Shown here in pieces: positions 1-7,982 of a stretch of DNA of 64,000 bases; the first letter of the stretch is position 1, and the number at the start of each line of letters is the position of its first letter. The notes under the pieces are model-generated. The model searched no databases and was not told the origin of the DNA. It saw nothing but the letters and a program-made list of their open reading frames with translations. Made by a program: the position numbers and the translations under genes. The stretch is from positions 124,001-188,000 of the forward strand of contig NZ_BNAD01000005.1 of NCBI RefSeq assembly GCF_014653115.1, in the 5' to 3' direction. Origin of the DNA: Nocardioides flavus (ex Wang et al. 2016). Its GTDB lineage: Bacteria; Actinomycetota; Actinomycetes; Propionibacteriales; Nocardioidaceae.

Positions 1-602
1 TTCATCGCCTTGATCGCCTTGAGCGCGTCGGCGACGGCCTTCAGCAGCTTGGCGAGCTTGGCCAGCGCGGACGCGACGCGAGACCCGGCGACGGCCGCCT
101 GCGCTGCCGCGGCTGCTCCGCCCGCGGCGGCGCTCGCCCCGAAGGTCACCACGGTCAGCGCCGCCGAGACGACCAGCGTGATCAGGGCCCACTCGATCAG
201 CTCGCGGATGATGGTCTCGACGAGGTCCTCGGCCATCTTCACCTCGAGGGAGGCGTCGAGGAGGTACTCGGCCGTCTCGTCCATCTCCGCGGCGACCGCG
301 TCGATCTGCCGCGCGAACTCGCGCGTCAGCTGCTCGAAGGCGTCGCTGGCCTGACCGGTCCACCCGGCGGCGGTGCGGAAGGCCTCGTTGAGCTCGGAGT
401 CGCTGAGCGCCCGGGTCCGGCGGGCCATGTCGCGCCAGCGCTCCGCGGTGGCGCTCACCTCTGCTGAGTCCCCGGTGACCCAGTCGAACTGGTCGGCCAG
501 GGGTGAGACCAGCGGCCGCATGATGGCGTCGATCGCGCCCTCCAGCGGTGCCATCCACCCGTTGATCCGCTGCCAGACGTCGACCGCTCCGCTCGCGCTC
601 AC
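1..602 (-). CDS. WXG100-like putative type VII secretion substrate (partial, 3' end outside window)
   Basis: Only the first 200 codons are visible; the gene runs off the left edge. The visible part is helical and has a W-T-G turn at residues 81-83 between two long helices, the hallmark of WXG100/ESX-type substrates. A hydrophobic Ala/Val-rich stretch (about 137-172) follows, then an Ala/Lys/Leu helix. In actinobacteria such N-termini often head large secreted effectors or polymorphic toxins, but the C-terminal part is not here, so no activity can be assigned. The GTG start overlaps the TGA of the upstream gene by 4 nt, so the two are translationally coupled. The family call rests on the motif and gene context; the export route is inference. 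Confidence 0.6.
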   Translation of the reverse strand, partial: MSASGAVDVWQRINGWMAPLEGAIDAIMRPLVSPLADQFDWVTGDSAEVSATAERWRDMARRTRALSDSELNEAFRTAAGWTGQASDAFEQLTREFARQIDAVAAEMDETAEYLLDASLEVKMAEDLVETIIRELIEWALITLVVSAALTVVTFGASAAAGGAAAAAQAAVAGSRVASALAKLAKLLKAVADALKAIKAM

Positions 603-919
603 GACTCTCCTCGCATCCGGTCGAAGGCCTCGGTCAGGAGCGCCTCCACGTTGCTGAAGTCCTCGACGGTGTCCTTGAGCGCCGAGGCCAGGATCTCCAT
701 GCACTCCGCCACGACGTCGAGCGCGTCGGCCGCTCCAGCGGCACGCTGCTCGGACACGGAGCGGATCTCGTCGCTCTCGGGCAGCTTGCCGAGCGCGCCG
801 TCGGGCAGGAGGATCCCCCCGGCCTCGCTCGACATGTCCGAGGCCCGCTCAGCCAGCTCGAGCTGGGCGTCGGCGCCTGCGAGCAGCTCCTCGAAGACGA
901 GCTCGATGCCCGCGCTCAC
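599..919 (-). CDS. EspC-like small ESX secretion-associated protein
   Basis: A 106-residue acidic, all-helical protein without signal peptide or membrane segment. Its length, helix-turn-helix build and position between a YbaB-like gene and a WXG100-like gene match the ESX-1 secretion-associated EspC/EspF type seen beside type VII substrates in actinobacteria. In those systems the protein is thought to pair with a secreted partner. The start ATG overlaps the TGA of the upstream gene by 4 nt (ATGA) and its own TGA overlaps the next GTG by 4 nt, so all three genes form one tightly coupled unit. The family assignment is tentative because these proteins share little sequence. Confidence 0.5.
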   Translation of the reverse strand: MSAGIELVFEELLAGADAQLELAERASDMSSEAGGILLPDGALGKLPESDEIRSVSEQRAAGAADALDVVAECMEILASALKDTVEDFSNVEALLTEAFDRMRGES

Positions 920-1302
920 CGGCCCTGCTCCCTCAGCGCACGCAGGTTGGCGAGCTCGTCGTCGACCGAGCGCATCGTGCTGTCAGGGATCCGTCCCTCG
1001 GACAGCGCCGCGAGCTGCTCCTCCGGCACCAGGCCGCCGACGATGCGCCGCATGTCGTCGGCCACCGAGACCTGCGCCTCGCGCACGGTCCGGAGGATCT
1101 CGGCGGCGATCTGGTCGGCACCGAGGGCGCGGACGCTCTCGGTGAGATGCAGGTCGAGGAGGGCGCCGGCGGGGTTGACCTCCACCCGCACGTTGCCTGA
1201 GCGGTTCTGCGCCCGCCCGCGCAACGTCTGCAGCTCGGACTGCATGGCCGCGACAGCCTCGAGCCGCGCCTCGGCGTCCCTCGTGATGCTCTCGATGTCC
1301 AT
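916..1302 (-). CDS. YbaB/EbfC (EspL-like) family protein
   Basis: A 128-residue protein with the YbaB/EbfC layout: an N-terminal coiled helix (residues 1-35), a short beta region with the pattern G-N-V-R-V-E-V-N-P-A-G (about 36-46), and a C-terminal helix. YbaB/EbfC proteins are small dimeric nucleoid-associated DNA binders. ESX loci carry diverged members such as mycobacterial EspL, and the two downstream genes suggest that role here. ATG 1302 is chosen because a strong GAAGGAG ribosome site lies just upstream; the longer open frame has no such site. It is the first gene of the minus-strand triad and is divergent from the small membrane-protein gene at 1375. Confidence 0.7.
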   Translation of the reverse strand: MDIESITRDAEARLEAVAAMQSELQTLRGRAQNRSGNVRVEVNPAGALLDLHLTESVRALGADQIAAEILRTVREAQVSVADDMRRIVGGLVPEEQLAALSEGRIPDSTMRSVDDELANLRALREQGR

Positions 1303-1361
1303 CGTTCTCCTTCTCGTCGCGGGACACCATGCCCGGGTCGCCCGGAGGGCAAACCGGATCG

Positions 1362-1367
1362 TAGGGT
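1362..1367 (+). promoter_or_regulatory. -10 hexamer TAGGGT, leaderless promoter
   Basis: TAGGGT ends 7 nt before the GTG at 1375, so the transcript would start at or next to the start codon. No ribosome-binding site is present. Confidence 0.55.
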
Positions 1368-1374
1368 TCGTCCC

Positions 1375-1611
1375 GTGAGAGTTCTCGGGATCTTCGACAG
1401 TGCCTGGACCCTGGTGTTCCTCGCCGTCACCGGCGCCGTGCTGGGCCTCGTCGTCAAGGCGGCGACCTCCGCCGACGCCGGCTGGGGCGTGGCGGCAGGG
1501 CTGGGTGCGCTCGGTGGCGTCGTCGTGCACTACGTCGGCACCGGCCTGCTCTGGATCTACGGCCTCACCACGGCGGCCGGCGCGGCCAGGCGGGCCGCCC
1601 GGCGCGGCTGA
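1375..1611 (+). CDS. small integral membrane protein, unknown function
   Basis: I do not recognise this 78-residue protein. It has two predicted membrane helices (about residues 8-28 and 37-66) separated by a short polar loop, and a basic Arg-rich C-terminus that should face the cytoplasm. The GTG start has no Shine-Dalgarno sequence, but a TAGGGT hexamer lies 7 nt upstream, as expected for a leaderless actinobacterial gene; this supports expression. It is a single gene, divergent from the YbaB-like gene and convergent with meaA. Function cannot be guessed from sequence. Confidence 0.55.
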   Translation: MRVLGIFDSAWTLVFLAVTGAVLGLVVKAATSADAGWGVAAGLGALGGVVVHYVGTGLLWIYGLTTAAGAARRAARRG

Positions 1612-1658
1612 GCGCGAGCGCGGCTGAGCGCGACTCGGCGCGGCCCGCTGGCGAGGCG

Positions 1659-3671
1659 TCAGTCGAGCCCGTTGGCGCGGCGGATCACGTCCACGATCCC
1701 GTCCATGATCTCGGTCAGCCCGTAGTCCTTGGGCGTGTAGACGGCCGCCACGCCGAGCTCGCGCAGGCGGCGCCCGTCGGAGTCGGGGATGATCCCGCCG
1801 ACGATCACCGGGACGTCGCTCAGGCCCGCCTCGTGCAGCCCGTCGAGCACGTCGGGCACCAGCTCCATGTGCGAGCCGGAGAGGATCGACAGGCCGATGC
1901 AGTGCACGTCCTCGGCCACGGCGGCGGCCACGATCTGCTGCGGCGTCAGGCGGATCCCCTGGTAGATCACCTCGAAGCCGGCGTCGCGGGCGCGCACCGC
2001 GACCTGCTCGGCGCCGTTGGAGTGCCCGTCGAGCCCCGGCTTGCCGACGAGCAGGCGCAGGCGGCCGCCGAGCTCCTCCCCGGTGGCCCGCACCCGCTCG
2101 CGCACGGCGAGCAGGTCGGCGCCGGCCTCAGCGACGGCTGCGCCGGCCACACCGGTCGGCCCGCGGTACTCACCGAACACGTCGCGCAGGGTGGCTGCCC
2201 ACTCCCCCGTCGTCGCCCCTGCCCGTACGGCTGCCAGGGTCGGCGCCATGAGGTTGGCGTCGGTGCGCGCGGCGGCAGCGAGCGCCTCGAGCGCCGCGGT
2301 GACCTCGGCCTCGTCGCGCTGGGCCTTCCACGCCTCCACGCTGGCGCGGGCGGTCTTCTCGGCCTCCGGGTCGGCGGCCATGATGGCGCCGTCGAGGTCG
2401 GCGGTGAGCGGCGACGGCTCGGTCGACTCGAACCGGTTGACGCCGACGATGACCTCCTCGCCCGACTCGATGCGCGCGCGCCGGGCGGCGTGCGAGGAGA
2501 CCAGCTCGGACTTCATGTAGTCGACGGCGGCGATCGCGCCGCCCATCTCCTGCACCCGCTCGATCTCGGCCTTCGCACCCTCCACGAGCTCGGCGACCTT
2601 GGCGGCGACGACGTGCGAGCCGTCGAAGATGTCGTCGTACTCCAGCAGGTCGGACTCGAAGGCGAGCACCTGCTGCAGGCGCAGCGACCACTGCTGGTCC
2701 CACGGGCGGGGCAGGCCGAGCGCCTCGTTCCACGCGGGCAGCTGGAGCGCACGGGCACGGGCGTTCTTCGACAGGGTCACGCCGAGCATCTCCAGCACGA
2801 TGCGCTGGACGTTGTTCTCCGGCTGCGCCTCGGTCAGGCCGAGGGAGTTGACCTGCACGCCGTAGCGGAAGCGGCGCATCTTGGGGTCCTGGACGCCGTA
2901 GCGCTCGCGCGTGATCTCGTCCCACAGCTGGACGAAGGCCCGCATCTTGCAGGTCTCCTCCACGAAGCGGACACCGGCGTTGACGAAGAACGAGATCCGG
3001 CCGACGACCTTCTCGAAGTCGTCGTCGGAGACCTGGCCGGAGGCCTTGACCTCGTCGAGGACCGCGATCGCGGTGCTCAGCGCGTAGGCGAGCTCCTGCA
3101 CGGGCGTGGCGCCGGCCTCCTGCAGGTGGTAGCTGCAGATGTTGATCGGGTTCCACTTGGGCACCTGGTGGACGGTGTAGGCGATCATGTCCGCGATCAG
3201 CCGCATCGAGGCCTCGGGCGGGAAGGCGTACGTCCCGCGGGACAGGTACTCCTTGATGATGTCGTTCTGGGTGGTGCCGGCCAGCTGGGCGGCGACCTCC
3301 TCGGGCGTGAGGTCGGGGTTCTGCTCCTCGGCGACCACCTGGTACATCGCGAGCATCCACATCGCGACGGCGTTGATCGTCATGGAGGTGTTCATCCCGG
3401 TCAGCGGGATCTCGGCGAAGAGCTTGCGCATCTCGCCGAGGTGCGGGACGGGCACCCCGACCTTGCCGACCTCGCCCCGGCTCAGCGGGCTGTCCGGGTC
3501 GTAGCCGGTCTGGGTGGGCAGGTCGAACGCGACGCTCAGGCCGGTCTGCCCCTTGGCCAGGTTGGTGCGGTAGAGCGCGTTGGACGCCTCGGCCGTGGAG
3601 TGGCCGGCGTAGGTGCGCATGACCCAGGGCCGGTCCTTCGCGGGGCGGTCCGTGTGACCAGAGTCCGTCAT
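1659..3671 (-). CDS. meaA: B12-dependent acyl-CoA mutase, MeaA / ethylmalonyl-CoA mutase type
   Basis: 670 residues: an N-terminal acyl-CoA mutase TIM barrel (to about 520) fused to a C-terminal cobalamin-binding domain (about 535-665). The cobalamin domain carries the D-x-H-x-x-G motif (D-G-H-S-N-G) whose histidine replaces the lower axial ligand of B12. The S-I-L-S-G-S-H loop and the single-chain length match MeaA/ethylmalonyl-CoA mutase (about 680 aa) better than the two-subunit methylmalonyl-CoA mutase. MeaA rearranges ethylmalonyl-CoA to methylsuccinyl-CoA in the ethylmalonyl-CoA pathway for C2 assimilation. The ATG is preceded by TACCCT 7 nt upstream, so it is probably leaderless. No crotonyl-CoA carboxylase/reductase is in the window. 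A methylmalonyl-CoA or related substrate is the main alternative. Confidence 0.85.
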   Translation of the reverse strand: MTDSGHTDRPAKDRPWVMRTYAGHSTAEASNALYRTNLAKGQTGLSVAFDLPTQTGYDPDSPLSRGEVGKVGVPVPHLGEMRKLFAEIPLTGMNTSMTINAVAMWMLAMYQVVAEEQNPDLTPEEVAAQLAGTTQNDIIKEYLSRGTYAFPPEASMRLIADMIAYTVHQVPKWNPINICSYHLQEAGATPVQELAYALSTAIAVLDEVKASGQVSDDDFEKVVGRISFFVNAGVRFVEETCKMRAFVQLWDEITRERYGVQDPKMRRFRYGVQVNSLGLTEAQPENNVQRIVLEMLGVTLSKNARARALQLPAWNEALGLPRPWDQQWSLRLQQVLAFESDLLEYDDIFDGSHVVAAKVAELVEGAKAEIERVQEMGGAIAAVDYMKSELVSSHAARRARIESGEEVIVGVNRFESTEPSPLTADLDGAIMAADPEAEKTARASVEAWKAQRDEAEVTAALEALAAAARTDANLMAPTLAAVRAGATTGEWAATLRDVFGEYRGPTGVAGAAVAEAGADLLAVRERVRATGEELGGRLRLLVGKPGLDGHSNGAEQVAVRARDAGFEVIYQGIRLTPQQIVAAAVAEDVHCIGLSILSGSHMELVPDVLDGLHEAGLSDVPVIVGGIIPDSDGRRLRELGVAAVYTPKDYGLTEIMDGIVDVIRRANGLD

Positions 3672-3678
3672 AGCCGAC

Positions 3679-3684
3679 AGGGTA
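3679..3684 (-). promoter_or_regulatory. -10 hexamer TACCCT, leaderless promoter of meaA
   Basis: On the minus strand TACCCT is followed by 7 nt and then the meaA ATG at 3671. The 68-bp gap upstream of meaA leaves no room for a cobalamin riboswitch. Confidence 0.55.
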
Positions 3685-3739
3685 GGGCGACGGTTACCCG
3701 GGAGTCACCGGGCTGGGGGTGTGACGGATGCCTCAGGCC

Positions 3740-4048
3740 TCAGGCGGTCGCGGCGGCCCGCTCGACCTCGAGGGCGTGCGCGAGCCGGGTGAGGTGGGCC
3801 ATCCGGCGCACGGCCGGCCCGGGGTTGCGCACGGTCAGGTGGTGCCCCGAGAGCCACGCGTGCCGGGTGGCGACGGCGAGCAGGCGCAGCGCGGTGGCGT
3901 CGATGGTCGACACGTCGGTCATGTCGATGACCACGTCGTCGTCGAAGGTCTCGATGCACTCGTAGATGGCGTTGCGCACCTCCCACGTGCTGCGCACGTC
4001 GAAGGCGCCGTGCAGGACGAGCGTGTGACCGTCGTAGACGATGTCCAT
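3740..4048 (-). CDS. STAS-domain protein, anti-sigma factor antagonist-like
   Basis: 102 residues forming one STAS domain of the SpoIIAA/RsbV fold. The signature region reads D-V-S-T-I-D-A-T-A-L (about 45-54). Classical antagonists have D-S-S-G here, with the second Ser phosphorylated by the partner anti-sigma kinase; this protein has D-A-T-A, so only Thr52 could take that role. It probably regulates a partner-switching anti-sigma factor, but the nearest one is 39 kb away (43124-43540) and no direct link can be claimed. AGGAG lies 6 nt before the ATG, so unlike its neighbours this gene has a conventional leader. It stands alone between meaA and the adenosyltransferase gene. Confidence 0.75.
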   Translation of the reverse strand: MDIVYDGHTLVLHGAFDVRSTWEVRNAIYECIETFDDDVVIDMTDVSTIDATALRLLAVATRHAWLSGHHLTVRNPGPAVRRMAHLTRLAHALEVERAAATA

Positions 4049-4204
4049 CCGGTGCTCCTGACCGGCGTCGTCCCCCGACGCCCCCTGTGACTGCTGTCAC
4101 TCCTACTGACGTAGTTGTACCCCTCCCGGTTGCATCCATGCCTCACCTTTTCCGGCGAGTCACGTGCGCATCGCCTCGCCGGCCGGCCGGTGAGGCGACG
4201 CCAG

Positions 4205-4210
4205 TAGGCT
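4205..4210 (+). promoter_or_regulatory. -10 hexamer TAGGCT, leaderless promoter
   Basis: TAGGCT is followed by 7 nt and the ATG at 4218; there is no ribosome-binding site. Confidence 0.55.
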
Positions 4211-4217
4211 CCGGCAC

Positions 4218-4802
4218 ATGGTCAACCTGACGCGCATCTACACCCGCACCGGCGACGCGGGACGCACCCGGCTCGGCGACATGAGCGAGACCTCGAAGAC
4301 CGACCTGCGCCTCGAGGCCTACGCCTGCGTCGACGAGGGCAACGCCCACATCGGGGTCGCGCTCGCCCAGGCGAGGGTCGACGAGAGCCTCACCGAGGAC
4401 GTGGTGGCGGTGCTCACCCGCGTGCAGAACGACCTGTTCGACGTCGGCGCCGACTTCTCCACCCCGGTCGTCGAGGACCCGAAGTACCCGCCGCTGCGGG
4501 TGGAGCAGGACTACGTCGACCGCCTCGAGGCGTGGTGCGACCACTACAACGAGGACCTGCCGGCGCTGCGCTCGTTCATCCTCAACGGGGGCACCCTCGG
4601 TGCCGCGCACCTGCACGTCGCGCGCACCGTCGTACGCCGGGCCGAGCGCGCCGGCTGGGCCGCGTGGGCCGAGCACGAGGACTCCATGAACGTGCTCGCC
4701 ATCACCTACCTCAACCGGCTCAGCGACCTGCTGTTCATCCTCGCCCGCCACGCCAACCAGGAGTTCGGCGACGTCCTCTGGGTGCCGGGCGGGGAGCGCT
4801 GA
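4218..4802 (+). CDS. PduO-type ATP:cob(I)alamin adenosyltransferase
   Basis: 194 residues matching the PduO/MMAB family, which transfers the adenosyl group from ATP to cob(I)alamin to make the cofactor of B12-dependent mutases. Family motifs are present: the N-terminal ATP loop T-R-T-G-D-A-G-x-T (about 9-17), the central R-R-A-E-R (about 139-143), and the C-terminal N-R-L-S-D-L-L-F near residue 170. The full length is normal. It lies 547 bp from meaA on the opposite strand, which fits supplying that enzyme with adenosylcobalamin. The start is leaderless. Its stop codon lies in one arm of a hairpin shared with the convergent MFS gene. Confidence 0.9.
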   Translation: MVNLTRIYTRTGDAGRTRLGDMSETSKTDLRLEAYACVDEGNAHIGVALAQARVDESLTEDVVAVLTRVQNDLFDVGADFSTPVVEDPKYPPLRVEQDYVDRLEAWCDHYNEDLPALRSFILNGGTLGAAHLHVARTVVRRAERAGWAAWAEHEDSMNVLAITYLNRLSDLLFILARHANQEFGDVLWVPGGER

Positions 4803-4815
4803 GCCCTCCGCTCAG
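4799..4815. terminator. bidirectional hairpin containing both stop codons
   Basis: CTGAGC-cctcc-GCTCAG: the TGA of the adenosyltransferase gene and the TCA (TGA on the minus strand) of the MFS gene each lie in one 6-bp arm. No T-run follows. Confidence 0.4.
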
Positions 4816-5984
4816 GAGGTGACGGTCTCCCGGTCGCCCGTGCGCTGCTCGCGTGCCGCCGGGACCACGAGGGCGGCCGGCATCAGCAGGACGGCGACGA
4901 CGAGCAGCGCCTTGAGCGTGCCGACCTCGTCGCCGACGAAGCCCAGGAAGGGCGGTCCGGCCAGGAACGCGGCGTACCCGATGGTGGAGACCACGCTCAC
5001 CCGAGAAGCCGCCCGGACCGGGTCGTCGGCCGCTGCGCTCATCCCGACCGGGAAGCCGAGCGACGAGCCGGTCCCCCACAGCACGATGCCGACCACGACC
5101 AGCGCGGGGTGGTCGGAGAAGACGATGAGCAGCACGCCCGCACCGGCGACGGCCATCGTGCACCAGAGGACGACCACGCGCCCGAACCGGTCGATGAGGC
5201 CCGCGCCGGCGAGCCGCGCGACGGTCATCGCCAGGACGAACACGGCGAACCCGGCCACACCCGTGGCGTGGGTCGCGCCGTGCCCGTCGACCAGCGCGAC
5301 GGCGAGCCAGTCGTTGGCCGTGCCCTCGGTCATGGCCAGCGCCAGCACCATCACGCCGATCAGCAGCGTGCGCGGCTCGAGCCAGGCGCGCGCGGCCGAC
5401 CCGGCGGTCTCGGCGTGCCGCTCCACGACCGGCAGGAAGCTCGGGGACGACCGCCACACCACCACCACGGAGAGCAGCACGACGCCGACGAGGTGCGCCA
5501 CGGCCGGCACGCCGATCTCGATGAGCAGCACGCCCGCCAGCGCCCCGACGACCGTGCCGGCGCTGAAGCCGGCGTGGAAGCGAGGCATGATCGTGCGGCG
5601 CAGGCCGCGCTCGACCTCCGCACCCTCGACGTTCATCGCGACGTCCCACACCCCGATGCCGAGGCCGTAGACGAACAGGCCGGCGACCGTGAGGGGCAGG
5701 ACGTTGCCCAGACCGACCGCCGCGGCCACCATCCCGGCCGTGGCGGCGGCCGCGCCCATCCGGATGATGCGGACCGTGCCGAGGGCGTTGATGGCCGCAC
5801 CGGTCGTCGGCAGCGCCAGCACCGAGCCGAGCGCGATCGCGAGGAGCACCAGCCCGAGCTGGCCGTTGGTGAGGTCGAAGCTCGACCGGACCTCGGGGAT
5901 GCGCGACACCCAGCTGGCGAACACCAGCCCGTTGAGGAAGAAGGTCAGCCCGACGGCGTTGCGGGCGGCGGTGAGGGTGGGCAC
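4812..5984 (-). CDS. MFS transporter
   Basis: 390 residues with about twelve hydrophobic helices in two halves joined by a cytoplasmic loop near residues 180-205, the major facilitator layout. The N-terminal half has the G-x-x-x-N-G / W-V-S-R-I-P-E pattern seen in the YbjJ-like branch of sugar and drug MFS proteins. The substrate is not identifiable. The GTG start has GGAG 7 nt upstream. The gene diverges from a LacI-type regulator across a 69-bp gap filled by a perfect palindromic operator, so it is very likely controlled by that regulator and may carry a carbohydrate or similar inducer. Confidence 0.8.
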   Translation of the reverse strand: MPTLTAARNAVGLTFFLNGLVFASWVSRIPEVRSSFDLTNGQLGLVLLAIALGSVLALPTTGAAINALGTVRIIRMGAAAATAGMVAAAVGLGNVLPLTVAGLFVYGLGIGVWDVAMNVEGAEVERGLRRTIMPRFHAGFSAGTVVGALAGVLLIEIGVPAVAHLVGVVLLSVVVVWRSSPSFLPVVERHAETAGSAARAWLEPRTLLIGVMVLALAMTEGTANDWLAVALVDGHGATHATGVAGFAVFVLAMTVARLAGAGLIDRFGRVVVLWCTMAVAGAGVLLIVFSDHPALVVVGIVLWGTGSSLGFPVGMSAAADDPVRAASRVSVVSTIGYAAFLAGPPFLGFVGDEVGTLKALLVVAVLLMPAALVVPAAREQRTGDRETVTS

Positions 5985-6009
5985 GGGACAGCTCCAGTCA
6001 AGGCACGGG

Positions 6010-6035
6010 CGAAACGTTTCGATCGAAACGTTTCG
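6010..6035. promoter_or_regulatory. 26-bp palindromic LacI-type operator (two fused half-palindromes)
   Basis: The site is two copies of CGAAACGTTTCG joined by AT; each copy is itself a perfect palindrome and so is the whole. LacI/PurR proteins typically bind this type of central-CG palindrome. It lies between the divergent MFS and lacI genes and touches the LacI start region, so it should repress both. Confidence 0.85.
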
Positions 6036-6053
6036 ATGCTATCGTCCGACTTC

Positions 6054-7031
6054 GTGACCGGTCCAGTTCGCGCCCCCACGCTCGCCGACGTCGCCAGCGC
6101 GGCGGGGGTCTCGCTGTCCACGGCCTCACACGCCTTCTCCGGCACCAAGCCGGTCTCCACCGCCACCCGCGAGCGGGTCCTCGCCGCGGCGGCCTCGCTC
6201 GGGTGGACCGGCCCCAACCCGCTCGCGCGCAACCTGCGCCGCGGGCGCAGCGGCGTGGTCGGCATCGCGGTCGGGCAGCTGAGCACTGCGTTCCGCGACC
6301 CCGCCGCCCTGGCGATGCTCGACGCGGTGTCGGAGGAGCTGGACGCCGCGGGACTCGGCCTGCTGCTCATGCCCGACGACGAGCAGGTGGGGGTGCCGCT
6401 CGACGCCGTCATCTACGACATCTGCGGCAGGGAGACCTGGGGGGCGTACGACGAGCTGGTCGCGCGCGACGTGCCACTGGTGGTCGTCGAGGGCCCCGCG
6501 TGGCCGGGCGCCACGCACATCGACATCGACCACCGTACGGGGGCCGCGGCGCTGGCCCGGCACCTGCACGACCTCGGTCACCGGCGGGTCGCGACCCTCA
6601 CCCTGGAGGCCTCCCACCCGCAGCGCGAGCGCGAGGCCGGGCTGCGCGAGGTCTTCACCGACGTCGACGTGATCGGCCCCAGCGCGAGCGACGTCGCGAC
6701 TGCGCAGGAGGCCGTCGGACTCTGGTGGGACGCCGGCCACGCCGCCACCGCCGTGGTCTGCCAGAGCGACGTCCAGGCGGCCGGTGTCGTCGTCGAGGCA
6801 CGCCGGCGAGGGCTCGACGTGCCGGGTGACGTCAGCATCGCGGGCTTCGACGGGGTGGACCTGCCGTGGCTCGACGTCGAGCTCACGACCGTCGTCCAGC
6901 CGCTGGGCGAGAAGGGACGGGCGGCCGCCCGGGCCGTCCTGGCGCGGATCGACGGCGAGCACACCGAGGACGTGGTGCTGCCGGTCCACCTGCGGGTCGG
7001 CGGGTCGACCGGTCCCGCGCCGACCCCGTGA
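6054..7031 (+). CDS. LacI-family transcriptional regulator
   Basis: 325 residues: an N-terminal helix-turn-helix (T-L-A-D-V-A-x-x-A-G-V-S, about 8-19) with the hinge helix around residues 50-60, then a periplasmic-binding-protein-like effector domain to the end. It most likely represses its divergent MFS neighbour and itself through the palindrome at 6010-6035. GTG 6054 is preferred because TATCGT lies 8 nt upstream and the protein then starts at the usual distance from the HTH; the in-frame ATG at 6036 begins on the operator edge and is the alternative. The effector domain is rather short in its middle part, and the ligand is unknown. Confidence 0.88.
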   Translation: MTGPVRAPTLADVASAAGVSLSTASHAFSGTKPVSTATRERVLAAAASLGWTGPNPLARNLRRGRSGVVGIAVGQLSTAFRDPAALAMLDAVSEELDAAGLGLLLMPDDEQVGVPLDAVIYDICGRETWGAYDELVARDVPLVVVEGPAWPGATHIDIDHRTGAAALARHLHDLGHRRVATLTLEASHPQREREAGLREVFTDVDVIGPSASDVATAQEAVGLWWDAGHAATAVVCQSDVQAAGVVVEARRRGLDVPGDVSIAGFDGVDLPWLDVELTTVVQPLGEKGRAAARAVLARIDGEHTEDVVLPVHLRVGGSTGPAPTP

Positions 7032-7055
7032 CCGCCCGGTGACCGAGGGCGCGGA

Positions 7056-7499
7056 CTAGCGCCTGTTCCAGTCGGTGCCCGGCGGGCCCGACTCCAGCCA
7101 GGCCTGGAAGCCGGTGAGCGACGCCTCGCTCATCGCGATCTCGAGGGGCTCGCCGGAGTACTGGCACGACGCCACGACGTGGCCGTCGTAGAGCGACATC
7201 TCCTCGGCGCCCGCCGGCGAGCGGCGTCCGGCGTACTCCAGGAGGTCGCGCGCCCAGACCCGCTTGGGGCGCGGCGAGAGGGAGAAGATCCGGAACCACT
7301 CCAGCGACTGCCCGGAGTAGCGGCCGATGCCGAGCAGCCAGCCCCGTCCCGGGTGGTCGGTGCGCGCGCGGTAGCTGAGCTCGAACGTGCCGCCGTGCCG
7401 GGCGAGGAAGCGCCGGCGGAAGATCAGGGCGATGCCGTAGAGCAGGGCGAGGAGCAGGCAGAGCCCGACGATGTCGAGCGCCCATTCCCAGACCGGCAT
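7056..7499 (-). CDS. DUF2550 family membrane-anchored protein
   Basis: 147 residues: one N-terminal membrane helix (about 5-25), an Arg-rich stop-transfer segment, then a cytoplasmic beta-rich domain with the conserved G-W-x-x-G-I-G-R-Y pattern of DUF2550. This family is regularly found directly downstream of atpC in actinobacteria, as here, and its function is unknown. ATG 7499 is chosen because GGAGGG lies 5 nt upstream; an upstream TTG codon in frame has no such support. A long hairpin separates it from atpC, so it may have its own transcript or be expressed by read-through from the ATP synthase operon. Confidence 0.75.
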   Translation of the reverse strand: MPVWEWALDIVGLCLLLALLYGIALIFRRRFLARHGGTFELSYRARTDHPGRGWLLGIGRYSGQSLEWFRIFSLSPRPKRVWARDLLEYAGRRSPAGAEEMSLYDGHVVASCQYSGEPLEIAMSEASLTGFQAWLESGPPGTDWNRR

Positions 7500-7518
7500 C
7501 CACACCCTCCGAAACGCA

Positions 7519-7552
7519 GTGAGCGCACGAACCAACCGGTTCGTGCGCTCAC
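7519..7552 (-). terminator. 15-bp perfect hairpin between atpC and the DUF2550 gene
   Basis: Two perfect 15-nt arms (7519-7533 and 7538-7552) enclose a 4-nt loop, 27 nt after the atpC stop. No T-run follows, which is common for actinobacterial terminators. Confidence 0.6.
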
Positions 7553-7578
7553 CCTAGCGAGTCGGTTCGCAGGACCTG

Positions 7579-7982
7579 TCAGGAGGCCCGCTCCACGGCA
7601 CGGATGCGTGCCTCGGCGCGGCGTACCGCCTCCTGGGCAGCGTCGTCGTTCTCGCCGGCCTCCTTGGCCCGCTCGAGCTCCTGGCGTGCCTTCTCCAGGT
7701 CGATCTCGTGCGACATCTCGGCCCGCTCGGCGAGGATCGAGACGCGGTTGTCGGCGACCGAGATGAACCCGGCGTCGACGGCTGCGATCCAGGTCTCGCC
7801 CTCCGCCGTCTGCACGTCCACCACGCCCTCGATGATCGAGGACAGCAGCGGTGCGTGGTTGGGCAGGATGCCGACGTCGCCCTCGGTCGTGCGGGCGATG
7901 ACCATGGTGGCCTGGCCCGACCAGACGAGCCGGTCGGCAGCGACCAGCTCGACCTGGAGGGACTTGTCGGAGGAGCCAGCCA

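Noticed and set aside
3672..4217. Cobalamin riboswitch upstream of meaA or the adenosyltransferase gene
   Set aside because: No B12-box-like sequence is seen, and both genes have leaderless promoters 6-7 nt from the start codon.
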